Assembly (NCBI GenBank): GCA_021825785.1
Contig: JAKAGP010000005.1
Location: 1-16,885, forward strand
Length of the DNA: 16,885 nucleotides
Direction: 5' to 3'
Source of the DNA: Nitrospirota bacterium
GTDB taxonomy: Bacteria > Nitrospirota > Thermodesulfovibrionia > Thermodesulfovibrionales > JdFR-88
The translations under genes were made by a program, and so were the position numbers. Positions within the stretch are counted from its first letter, which is position 1; every line of letters begins with the position of its first letter. This document shows, in pieces, positions 1 through 5,658 of the stretch. Below the pieces are notes generated by a model that saw nothing but the letters and a program-made list of their open reading frames with translations, had not been told where the DNA came from and did no database searches.

Positions 1-57
1 GTCGAGCTTCTTCAATTCCTTGTAAGCCCGCACGTCCCATTGGATCCTATAGGCCAT
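1..57 (-). CDS. RelE/ParE-family toxin, N-terminal fragment (cut by window edge)
   Basis: Only the first 19 codons are present. They read M-A-Y-R-I-Q-W-D-V-R-A-Y-K-E-L-K-K-L-D, typical of the start of RelE/ParE toxins: a short beta strand, then a helix containing a K-E-L-x-K-L-type motif. The ATG at 57-55 lies inside the antitoxin gene and overlaps its 3' end by 11 nt, as is common for translationally coupled toxin-antitoxin pairs. Toxins of this family are mRNA interferases (RelE) or gyrase poisons (ParE). Which of the two applies cannot be decided from this fragment. The call rests on the short match plus the neighbouring antitoxin. Confidence 0.7.
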   Translation of the reverse strand, partial: MAYRIQWDVRAYKELKKLD

Positions 58-259
58 ATTCCTTCTTTATGTCCTCGTGGTCCACGGTTTCACCTATAGA
101 CGCAATGCGCAAATCCGAGAGTTGAGCATCGTACCGGCTTATATACTGTTTAAGGGCCTGGTTGATTATCCAGCTTTTTGAAACACTGAGTTCCTCAGCC
201 ATAGCCTCTAGGACTTCGTCCGTTTTTTCCTCTACCTTTGTCGATATTACCTTTGCCAT
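47..259 (-). CDS. Ribbon-helix-helix (CopG/RelB-like) antitoxin
   Basis: The protein is about 70 aa. Its N-terminal half has the ribbon-helix-helix pattern: a strand (residues 2-8, A-K-V-I-S-T-K), a helix, then S-V-S-K-S-W-I-I-N-Q-A-L-K-Q-Y-I as the second helix. This fold binds operator DNA as a dimer. The acidic C-terminal tail (D-H-E-D-I-K-K-E-Y-G-L) is the usual toxin-neutralising segment. I chose the ATG at 259-257 because GGAGGG lies about 8 nt upstream and the family fold begins there. The open frame continues 16 codons further upstream without a ribosome-binding site. The gene overlaps the toxin start. The pair is probably autoregulated from the AT-rich region just upstream, which holds an 11-bp palindrome at 306-316. 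Confidence 0.85.
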   Translation of the reverse strand: MAKVISTKVEEKTDEVLEAMAEELSVSKSWIINQALKQYISRYDAQLSDLRIASIGETVDHEDIKKEYGL

Positions 260-305
260 GTTTTTTGCCCTCCAGCCCTCGGGGGTTTCTAGAACTGCTA
301 ATTCC

Positions 306-316
306 AATCAATGATT
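306..316. promoter_or_regulatory. Small palindrome in AT-rich antitoxin promoter region
   Basis: The sequence AATCA-A-TGATT is a perfect 11-bp inverted repeat about 47 nt upstream of the antitoxin ATG. It sits in very AT-rich DNA (about 300-430) that contains several TATAAT-like hexamers on the minus strand. RHH antitoxins usually bind short palindromes here, so it may be the operator. No convincing -35/-10 pair could be fixed, and AT-rich DNA yields such palindromes by chance. Confidence 0.3.
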
Positions 317-406
317 AATTCTAATTTATATTATTTAGTAAAAAAAGTAAACTTTATATTAAAGAATCTCCCTTTTTAAAAGCTCTCATTAGCAACCACG
401 TGTTTT

Positions 407-544
407 TTAAATATTTTTTACAAGAGGGAAGTCAATTACGATAAGTTGTGGCAGGGCCTGTTTTGTGTACTTCAAGTGATATACCGTCCCTTCGGCATTA
501 AACCTTTTAAGTACAAAGGCAGCGGCAAGGGAATAATCCTCCAT
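407..544 (-). other. Doubtful short ORF or gene remnant (45 aa)
   Basis: From the ATG at 544-542 a 45-residue frame reads plausibly like protein (M-E-D-Y-S-L-A-A-A-F-V-L-K-R-F-N-A-E-G...). It ends in the AT-rich zone before the antitoxin. The frame is open about 12 codons further upstream. There is no clear ribosome-binding site and I do not recognise the family. It could be a decayed gene end or chance. The surrounding 308-636 holds nothing else I can support. Confidence 0.2.
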
Positions 545-636
545 TCGTTTCAAAAAATTATTCAATCGGACTCGCTCTGTTTAGTCCCATTATTTTACTT
601 GCGGAGAAATTTGGTAACTAGGGTTAGGGTGGAAGG

Positions 637-756
637 CTACGCCTTTCCCACGAACATCGCGGGCAATAAGCAAAATAAATGCATCCGGGGCGTGCCTTTC
701 ATCATTACAGCAGCGATATTCATGCCCTCTTCCAGTACATTTCCAAGGTGTCTCAT
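637..756 (-). CDS. Possible small ORF coupled to the upstream exported protein
   Basis: This is a 39-residue frame beginning at ATG 756-754. The ATG overlaps the stop codon of the preceding gene as ATGA, and AGGAG lies about 10 nt upstream, which is the arrangement of a translationally coupled gene. The product begins M-R-H-L-G-N-V-L-E-E-G-M-N-I-A-A-V and has a short hydrophobic stretch near its end. No family is recognised. The case rests only on the start context. It may be spurious or a truncated gene. Confidence 0.3.
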   Translation of the reverse strand: MRHLGNVLEEGMNIAAVMMKGTPRMHLFCLLPAMFVGKA

Positions 757-1124
757 TCTGATATGGCTCCTGAATGTGCACGTTCAAATTTCTTTTGGGG
801 CGGCTCAACCGATCTTACATTCAGATAGCCGGGCCCATTATCTGCGGGATAGCCTTTGATCAGATCACCCTTGATCGTTACCTTCTTGTTTTCGTACTTA
901 TCCAGGTCGATGCCGCTTTTTAAGGCATACAATGTATGCCCTTTAGCATCGATCAACACGTGTGTCCCATACATATATGACGTGATTCCCTGTTTTTTTA
1001 TAATGCCAACCGCTACCACCTCTTGCTTTTTAGCCGCGCTGGCCGCCGCATAAGAGCAAACGACTGAAACGACTACAAAAAATATTGTTAAGACCGGGAT
1101 AAACCTGCGATATTCTCTTCTCAT
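753..1124 (-). CDS. Small exported protein with OB-fold-like domain
   Basis: The protein is 123 aa. Residues 1-31 form a signal peptide: Arg-rich start (M-R-R-E-Y-R-R), hydrophobic core around 9-25, and an A-A-A-S-A-A cleavage region. There is no lipobox. The mature part (about 34-106) alternates strands in the pattern of bacterial OB-fold or Tir-N-like domains: V-V-A-V-G-I-I-K-K, H-V-L-I-D, H-T-L-Y-A-L-K-S, then K-V-T-I-K-G-D and G-Y-L-N-V-R-S-V. These folds usually bind small ligands or peptides in the periplasm, and no catalytic residues are evident. The ATG at 1124 is preferred over a TTG six codons upstream because AAGGAG lies 8 nt before it. It lies 37 nt downstream of the two-helix membrane protein gene and is probably co-transcribed with it. 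The function is unknown. Confidence 0.65.
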   Translation of the reverse strand: MRREYRRFIPVLTIFFVVVSVVCSYAAASAAKKQEVVAVGIIKKQGITSYMYGTHVLIDAKGHTLYALKSGIDLDKYENKKVTIKGDLIKGYPADNGPGYLNVRSVEPPQKKFERAHSGAISE

Positions 1125-1161
1125 TCTGACTCTCCTTGCCAAGCAAAAAAATCTAAAAAAT

Positions 1162-1416
1162 CTATGAGAACGCCTTTATTACCCATGCTATCACTGCCAG
1201 CAGCATCAATAATCCAAAAAACAATATGGCCAAGTCCATTTGCGTTCCCATAAAGCGGGTGGTTGGCGGTTCTTTTTCCACACGCCCCTTAACCTTGCGC
1301 CCGGACTTTTTCCCCCGACACAGCATACCCAGAAACGGACTGGACACGATAAGGAGCCCCAGAAGCAGGAGGAATGCCATGGCGGGGTTATCGCGCAGGA
1401 AATGAATGAAGTTCAT
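1162..1416 (-). CDS. Small membrane protein with two helices
   Basis: The protein is 84 aa with hydrophobic segments at about 12-34 and 59-82. A basic loop (G-K-K-S-G-R-K-V-K-G-R-V-E-K) joins them. By the positive-inside rule both termini would face the periplasm, with the loop in the cytoplasm. An AGGA sequence about 8 nt before the ATG serves as the ribosome-binding site. No family is recognised. It is the first gene of a short minus-strand group with the exported OB-like protein. The coding potential looks real because of the clean pair of helices, but no function can be given. Confidence 0.55.
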   Translation of the reverse strand: MNFIHFLRDNPAMAFLLLLGLLIVSSPFLGMLCRGKKSGRKVKGRVEKEPPTTRFMGTQMDLAILFFGLLMLLAVIAWVIKAFS

Positions 1417-1786
1417 GAAATAGTTCCTATCTTCCTTCCCGGCAGACCGCCACTCAAAAAATCGAAAGAAGCATTATAGCCAGTTTGCATTAATCCGCTC
1501 CTTTTCGGGCAGGCAATCGGCTCATATTTATCGAAATGTCCCCTCCGTTCGTGACGTGCAAGAAGTCCGCGTGAATTAGTCTAAGCAGTGGTCTTATTCC
1601 CTGTCAATCGCCCTATTACAGGAAGGATTTCTTTGCAGCAAAAAATACCCCATCTGCATTCTCCACAAAAATACATCATAGTCAGCTATGGGGTTGTCAT
1701 GATACTTCCTTTGTCAAAAAAATCAATTTTGGAGCCGGAATAATCAAACATGCCGATGCTTTTCTTTGTCTCCTTTCTCTGTTGCT
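1417..1786. other. Intergenic region, 370 bp, no gene seen
   Basis: This stretch separates the cupin gene from the small membrane protein gene, both on the minus strand. I find no credible ORF, RNA gene or strong intrinsic terminator for the cupin transcript. A possible minus-strand promoter is listed separately. A 5-bp inverted repeat with a 4-nt centre (CATAG-TCAG-CTATG) lies near 1677-1690. Confidence 0.5.
1578..1607 (-). promoter_or_regulatory. Candidate promoter for the 1416 to 753 gene pair
   Basis: On the minus strand a perfect TTGACA (1607-1602) is followed after 18 nt by TAGACT (1583-1578), 4 of 6 matches to TATAAT. It lies about 160 nt upstream of the small membrane protein gene. 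The -10 is mediocre, so this is tentative. Confidence 0.35.
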
Positions 1787-2251
1787 TTACCGGCCTTCAT
1801 ATCCCCCCCCGTTAATTGAATCACGTCCCTGCAGCCTGGTCACATACGGCTTGCCCGCTTCACCGGTGTAAAAAACGATCAGATGAACTGGTATTTTGCC
1901 GGTGTTCAAGCCGTCGTGAGGCGTATTTAAGGGTTCGATGATCGCGTCTCCTGCTTTAAAAAAACGTGATTTTCCTTTCTCCATTTTTACTTCCAGCACT
2001 CCGGATAATACATAGGCATATACCGGCACCGGGTGGAAATGCCACCCCGTCTCCGCCCCTGGCGGCAATACAACGTCAAGAACGGTTATTTCCGGATCTT
2101 TCGTTTTCAAATACCGGATAGGCTGGCCATTTTCCGCCTTACCGGTCTTCAGAATGATCTTTACCCGAACGACGCTGCTGTAATCATTTGAATATGCCAA
2201 TCCGGAAAGGACAAACAAAAACAATAGGCCGGACAGGACACGGATTTTCAT
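1787..2251 (-). CDS. Exported cupin-domain protein
   Basis: The protein is 154 aa with a signal peptide (residues 1-21, M-K-I-R-V-L then a Leu/Phe-rich core). A single cupin_2 beta-barrel follows. Motif 1 is G-W-H-F-H-P-V-P-V-Y-A-Y-V-L-S-G (about 69-84), giving metal ligands H71 and H73. The usual Glu of motif 1 is missing; a G/V-P-V-Y variant replaces it, as in several periplasmic cupins. Motif 2, G-D-A-I-I-E-P-L-N-T-P-H-D-G-L-N (101-116), supplies H112. The start at 2251 is chosen for the AGGGGG ribosome-binding site just upstream. An earlier in-frame start adds 18 residues that would bury the signal peptide. Five codons before the stop there is a run of eight G that could slip. It is third in a minus-strand series after two Cache proteins, about 150 nt downstream of the second. 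The substrate is unknown. Confidence 0.8.
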   Translation of the reverse strand: MKIRVLSGLLFLFVLSGLAYSNDYSSVVRVKIILKTGKAENGQPIRYLKTKDPEITVLDVVLPPGAETGWHFHPVPVYAYVLSGVLEVKMEKGKSRFFKAGDAIIEPLNTPHDGLNTGKIPVHLIVFYTGEAGKPYVTRLQGRDSINGGGYEGR

Positions 2252-2401
2252 AAGGCCCCCTTTTTTGGCCTTTCGGTTTATCCCGCGGTAACATTCCATT
2301 AACATTCCACTTTAAAACGTGGACGTACACCTTGAAATGGTTTTTTTCGCCCCCGAACCCGCTGAAACGAAAGGCCTGCGGCATTCCTGCCCGCACTTCC
2401 T

Positions 2402-2848
2402 TCAGTGATAGTATCCGGTGCCGACTACCCAGCCGAAGGGTTTGAACAGAAGCACGTACGCCCTTTTGTTTTGAGGTATGGTTTCCCCCATTTTCGGAAA
2501 AAGGTAATCGATATAGCCGCCTCCGGCATTTGCTTTTTCCATGAATGCCTTGACGTAGAAAGTTCCATTGGGGTCCCTGTCCTCAAGCCGGTTTCTTCCT
2601 TCCACATCCTTGCGCCCATACAGTACAACGTTGACCCCCACCATAGTGTCCGCCCAGAAATACCCGTCAGCTCCGTAACGCAGCTCACGCAGAAGGCTGG
2701 CGCCTAGCTGCTTCGCCTGATCAAGCGTCATCTCCCCCTGGCTATGCTTCGCATAGACCGCCTGCAGCATGCTCACAGCCGTTTCGACTTCATTCTTGAT
2801 CAACAAGTCCTGTAAAGACGTTTCCAGTGTAGCTGTCTGTTCGCTCAT
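2402..2848 (-). CDS. Stand-alone Cache_2 sensory domain, no membrane anchor
   Basis: The protein is 148 aa and consists almost entirely of a single-Cache (sCache_2) ligand-binding domain, normally the periplasmic sensor of chemoreceptors and histidine kinases. Signature pieces are the long N-terminal helices, L-R-Y-G-A-D-G-Y-F-W-A-D-T (about 56-68), G-K/R-D-V-E-G-R-N-R-L, D-P-N-G-T-F-Y-V-K, G-G-G-Y-I-D-Y, and the closing F-G-W-V-V-G-T-G-Y-Y-H. It stops at the domain boundary, with no signal peptide, transmembrane helix, HAMP or output domain, so it should be cytosolic. The ATG at 2848 has AAGGAG 9 nt upstream. A GTG at 2911 is also in frame and lies just after the frame-corrected end of the upstream gene, so coupling from there is possible. 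Likely ligands in the family are small organic acids, but the ligand here is unknown. Confidence 0.85.
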   Translation of the reverse strand: MSEQTATLETSLQDLLIKNEVETAVSMLQAVYAKHSQGEMTLDQAKQLGASLLRELRYGADGYFWADTMVGVNVVLYGRKDVEGRNRLEDRDPNGTFYVKAFMEKANAGGGYIDYLFPKMGETIPQNKRAYVLLFKPFGWVVGTGYYH

Positions 2849-2915
2849 ACGAGTTTTCTCCTTTTGCTCTTGCATTCGCTCTCTATTGCGCGATGAGGGT
2901 TTATGAGTCACTTCT

Positions 2916-4879
2916 TTATCCTGATCGCCCTCCCTGCCTCTTTATTCGGATTATATATATCATCCCAAGATAGTCTTCCCTCTCAAATACCGGGACCATG
3001 AAAAAAAACCTGTTTTCCCCTCCATAAGGGGGCTTTCAAATGAACTCTCTTTTTTACCGGAAAGCGCCCGCAGCATTGTCTTTGCCGAAGGCGTCTTTGA
3101 GTTTTTCATATCTGAATTGATCAGGCTGTTTTCTTCGGGATATCCATACCGGTTTATTCCCTGGGGGTCGATCCACTGTATGGAATAAAGCCCGTCATGC
3201 GCCCAGTAGAATTCCCTGAATATGTTCTGGATGCTGGCAATATCTTTGCCGGACAGGGCATTCTTCAGTTCCGGATTTTCCGCCAGAGTCCTGAGCGCAT
3301 TATCAGACGTCCCAGTGCCTTCAGGGTATGTGCCGGAAGAAATGGAACGCCCTGCCCTGACATGCATTACCACCAGACGCCATTCTGTACCGTGAAGGCC
3401 GATCGTAATCCAGTGCGCATCTTTCTTGACCACCTTTTCCGAACCCTTTTGCATATAATCGTAGCTGCCAGCCCCGGTTTTTTCTCTGGATATCAGGCTC
3501 CCGAGAGCAAGGAGTTGGGGAAACGGTTTGTACATCGGATCAGCAAACAGCATATGTCCTATCTCGTTCTTATCTTCATCATAGAGAATTCTCCCGTCCG
3601 TCTGCATGGCGAATGCCTCCACAGGCATCCCATGAAGGACAGGGGTAAGGACTTGCGAAAACAAGGATTCGGGCCTGAAAAGCAGGCTTACCGAGCCCAT
3701 GAATTCGCCCTGGGAAGAGAATATCGGGAATTGCAGATCAGCGGCTTCAAAACCTTCGACTGCCTTAAAAACGTTGCTAAGGACAGGTTTTTTCAAATTC
3801 CAAAGACGCATTACCTGTTCCTGGGCGCTTATATCCCAGCCTGCGAATCCGGCATATCCCTTAGGCTCGACCAAAACCATTCTCCCCTCGCGGTCGACTA
3901 CGGCGCAGCCTACTGCATAAGGATGAGACCGGCAGAGACCAGCAAGCATTTTTCTTGTCCCGGACTTTTTCAAAAAATCCTTTTCCGCAAGACTCTTTGC
4001 GGTTTTTGCAAGGTCCCCATCCATTTTATTGAGCTCTGTCATGATCTCCTTCTGGAACTCATTCAGGATCGGAGGGAGCTCCTCCACGGGTTGCCCCGGC
4101 TTTCCGGTAACAATGCCGATCGCATAAACCCAGCCGGTCTGAGGGCATTTCTTGAAGACAACCGACCGCTCGCCATAAAAATCATATGTCACTTCACCCT
4201 TGTTTTTGGCCAGCATCTCGCCGGCAGTTTCCGCCAGACTTTTGCTGCCCATGTCGGAAGGATAACCGAAGATAAGCGCTGATATCCTGTGCAGGGAAGC
4301 CTGCCCCTTTCGATCGAGCGCGTAAAAAATAATATTTTCCGGCAGGCCCATTTTTTCTTCGATCATTCTGCTTATCTCCCCAACCGAAAGAGACGCGCCC
4401 AGCGCCCCAACAACCCGGCCCCCTCTGCGCACCGGGACTGCCACGATAGCTGTCCGATGGCCGGTGGATTTACTGATGACCAAATCGCCAGCGACTTCCT
4501 TTCCCGCCATAAGGCCGGAGAAATACCCCCGGTCTCGCAGGTTTAGCCCCGTAAAATCTTTTCCGACTGCGTAGTAGGAGCCGTCGGGCCTGGCAAACCA
4601 TACGGCGGCGGCTTTTATATCACCCCTGGCGAATTCAGCCAGCAAAGGTTTAATTTCTTCCCATTTTCCACTCCGCGCTTCATCCGTGGCCGACATAAGC
4701 CTGAGGCCGTTCAGGACGTTCGCTATATGTCCTTCCCCAAGGGCTGCAAAGGAATTCAGAAGAAGACGCATCTCCGCAGTATTTGCCTCGCTCCTGGCTT
4801 TGGCCGCGGAACCGCTATCCGCTGCCATGGCAGGAATTGACAGCACCAGAAACAAAACAACCACCCACGCGGCCTTCAT
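2916..4879 (-). pseudogene. Exported tandem-Cache sensor protein with a frameshift near its end
   Basis: As sequenced the frame stops at 2960 (639 aa). A signal peptide (1-20, cleavage after A-M-A-A) is followed by a dCache_1 domain (about 35-260: V-W-F-A-R-P-D-G-S-Y-Y-A, L-R-D-R-G-Y-F, A-I-V-A-V-P-V-R-R-G-G-R-V-V-G-A-L). A second Cache region spans about 290-508 (G-C-A-V-V-D-R-E-G-R and M-Q-T-D-G-R-I-L-Y-D). A third Cache-like segment starts at about 528. At 3001-3008 the coding strand has eight T. One more T would restore F-F-F-M-V-P-V-F-E-R-E-D-Y-L-G-M-I-Y-I-I-R, the normal end of a Cache domain, giving 654 aa with a stop at 2918-2916. There is no membrane anchor or signalling domain, so it is probably a soluble periplasmic sensor. 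An AGAGG sequence precedes the ATG. The frameshift may be a sequencing error, a real mutation or a slippage switch. Confidence 0.8.
3001..3008 (-). repeat. Homopolymer run of eight A/T at the frameshift
   Basis: Eight A on the plus strand (T on the coding strand) mark the exact point where the tandem-Cache frame leaves the family consensus. A ninth T restores a full domain end and brings the stop within 5 nt of an alternative start (GTG, 2911) of the downstream Cache_2 gene. Confidence 0.85.
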
Positions 4880-5012
4880 GGTGCGCCTCTTCTTGCCTGA
4901 GGGATCCTTTTACTGTTATTTCCGCAGTTCATACTTTTATGGAGTGCCCCATTGAAATTCCGAAGGTGACGGGTTGCAAAGATGTTATTACGCTGCTGTC
5001 CTCTATATTTAA

Positions 5013-5041
5013 ATTATATGAGAGTATTTGCCCGCTGTGAA
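5013..5041 (-). promoter_or_regulatory. Promoter of the tandem-Cache gene
   Basis: On the minus strand TTCACA (5041-5036, 5 of 6 to TTGACA), a 17-nt spacer and a perfect TATAAT (5018-5013) form a strong sigma-70-type promoter. It directs transcription toward the ATG at 4879, with a leader of roughly 125 nt. The -35 lies inside the 12-bp palindrome at 5036-5047. Confidence 0.7.
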
Positions 5042-5047
5042 TTCACA
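5036..5047. promoter_or_regulatory. Perfect palindrome TGTGAATTCACA, probable operator
   Basis: This 12-bp perfect palindrome overlaps the -35 of the minus-strand Cache promoter and lies 3 bp from a TTGACA facing the other way. Its half-sites resemble TGTGA/TCACA, but the spacer is 2 bp rather than the 6 bp of a CRP site. Placement suggests a shared operator for both directions. The regulator is unknown. Confidence 0.45.
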
Positions 5048-5050
5048 CTA

Positions 5051-5079
5051 TTGACAGTTTCCTTTTTGCCAGATAAGTT
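5051..5079 (+). promoter_or_regulatory. Candidate promoter for the GYD gene
   Basis: A perfect TTGACA (5051-5056) is followed after 17 nt by TAAGTT (5074-5079), a weak -10. It points to the GYD gene about 170 nt away. The -35 is good and the -10 poor, so an activator or a different -10 may be involved. Confidence 0.4.
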
Positions 5080-5247
5080 GTGATTAGGCCGATCCATTCA
5101 CAGGCTTCCTATTGGAAAACGCTTACGTCCAAGTAGAGTGGAAAAGACGAAAAGAGGGGCCGCTGGCGCTGGTCTTATTATTCGCATTCTGCCTGTTTCC
5201 GATAGCCAGGCAGGCACTGATAACAAGGCTAAAAAGGAGGCGCGATT

Positions 5248-5544
5248 ATGCGTACCTATGTGATCTACTTTGGATTTACCGCCTTGGGGATACAGAACAC
5301 AAAGGACAGCCCCGCCAGAATCGAGGCCGCGAAGCAGACAGTCAGGGACATGGGAGGAGAGATGAAGGCCTTCTATGGAATACTTGGCAGCCAGTCCGAC
5401 GCGATGTTCTTAATAAAAGCCCCGGACGACGAGGCCGTCGCCAAAATGGTCCTGGCCATCGCGAAGGGCGGGTACGTCCGGACCGAGACCCATCGGCTTT
5501 TTTCGGAAGATGAATACAAAAAGATCATTTGGGCGCTGCCATAA
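5248..5544 (+). CDS. GYD-domain protein
   Basis: The protein is 98 aa and spans the whole GYD family domain: M-R-T-Y-V-I-Y-F-G-F-T strand, G-I-Q-N-T-K-D-S-P-A-R-I helix start, G-G-E-M-K-A-F-Y-G-I-L-G, D-A-M-F-L-I-K-A-P-D-D-E, and the closing G-Y-V-R-T-E-T-H-R-L-F-S-E-D-E-Y. The family adopts a ferredoxin-like alpha/beta fold and usually forms oligomers. No biochemical role is firmly established. The start is well supported by AAGGAGG 7 nt before the ATG. It is probably cytosolic, with no signal peptide. The next gene, a binding protein on the same strand, begins 114 nt downstream behind its own palindrome, so co-transcription is possible but not certain. Confidence 0.85.
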   Translation: MRTYVIYFGFTALGIQNTKDSPARIEAAKQTVRDMGGEMKAFYGILGSQSDAMFLIKAPDDEAVAKMVLAIAKGGYVRTETHRLFSEDEYKKIIWALP

Positions 5545-5590
5545 AGTTTTTTCAAGCCTCCGGGCATATTATTATTGGCCATGGGGATGA

Positions 5591-5607
5591 AATGCGGAAT
5601 CCGCATT
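5591..5607. promoter_or_regulatory. 17-bp palindrome upstream of the binding-protein gene
   Basis: Arms AATGCGGA and TCCGCATT flank a single central A, a perfect 8-bp inverted repeat. It lies 52 nt before the ATG at 5659 and has no following T-run, so an operator is more likely than a terminator. No regulator gene for it is visible. Confidence 0.4.
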
Positions 5608-5617
5608 ACCCGTTGCA

Positions 5618-5644
5618 CTTAATTCTGATTACGCTTAATTCTGA
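5618..5644 (+). repeat. Two direct repeats of CTTAATTCTGA
   Basis: Exact 11-bp copies lie at 5618-5628 and 5634-5644, a 16-bp period. The second runs into the GAGGAGG ribosome-binding site of the binding-protein gene. They may bind a regulator or result from local duplication. Confidence 0.45.
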
Positions 5645-5658
5645 GGAGGACGCGAAAA

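Larger units (their letters stand above)
4880..5247. other. Divergent intergenic region between Cache and GYD genes
   Basis: Apart from the promoters and palindrome listed separately, I see no gene. A plus-strand frame in 5112-5245 is open and has a hydrophobic patch. It has no start with a ribosome-binding site and runs out of frame into the GYD gene, so I do not call it. Confidence 0.5.

Noticed and set aside
617..630. GGGTTAGGG telomere-like repeat
   Set aside because: It is a single short occurrence with no tandem array, so chance is sufficient.
446..859. Plus-strand frame of 137 codons
   Set aside because: There is no ribosome-binding site and no domain, and it overlaps the exported OB-like gene on the other strand.
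3197..4282. Long plus-strand open frame of 361 codons
   Set aside because: It is antisense to the tandem-Cache gene, lacks a recognisable domain and has no ribosome-binding site. The minus-strand frame has clear Cache motifs and a signal peptide.
5036..5047. CRP binding site
   Set aside because: Half-sites resemble TGTGA/TCACA, but the spacer is 2 bp, not 6 bp, so it is reported only as an unidentified operator.
5112..5245. Plus-strand frame with a basic and hydrophobic stretch just before the GYD gene
   Set aside because: It has only a TTG start with no ribosome-binding site, and it continues out of frame through the GYD gene. The region is better explained as a leader.
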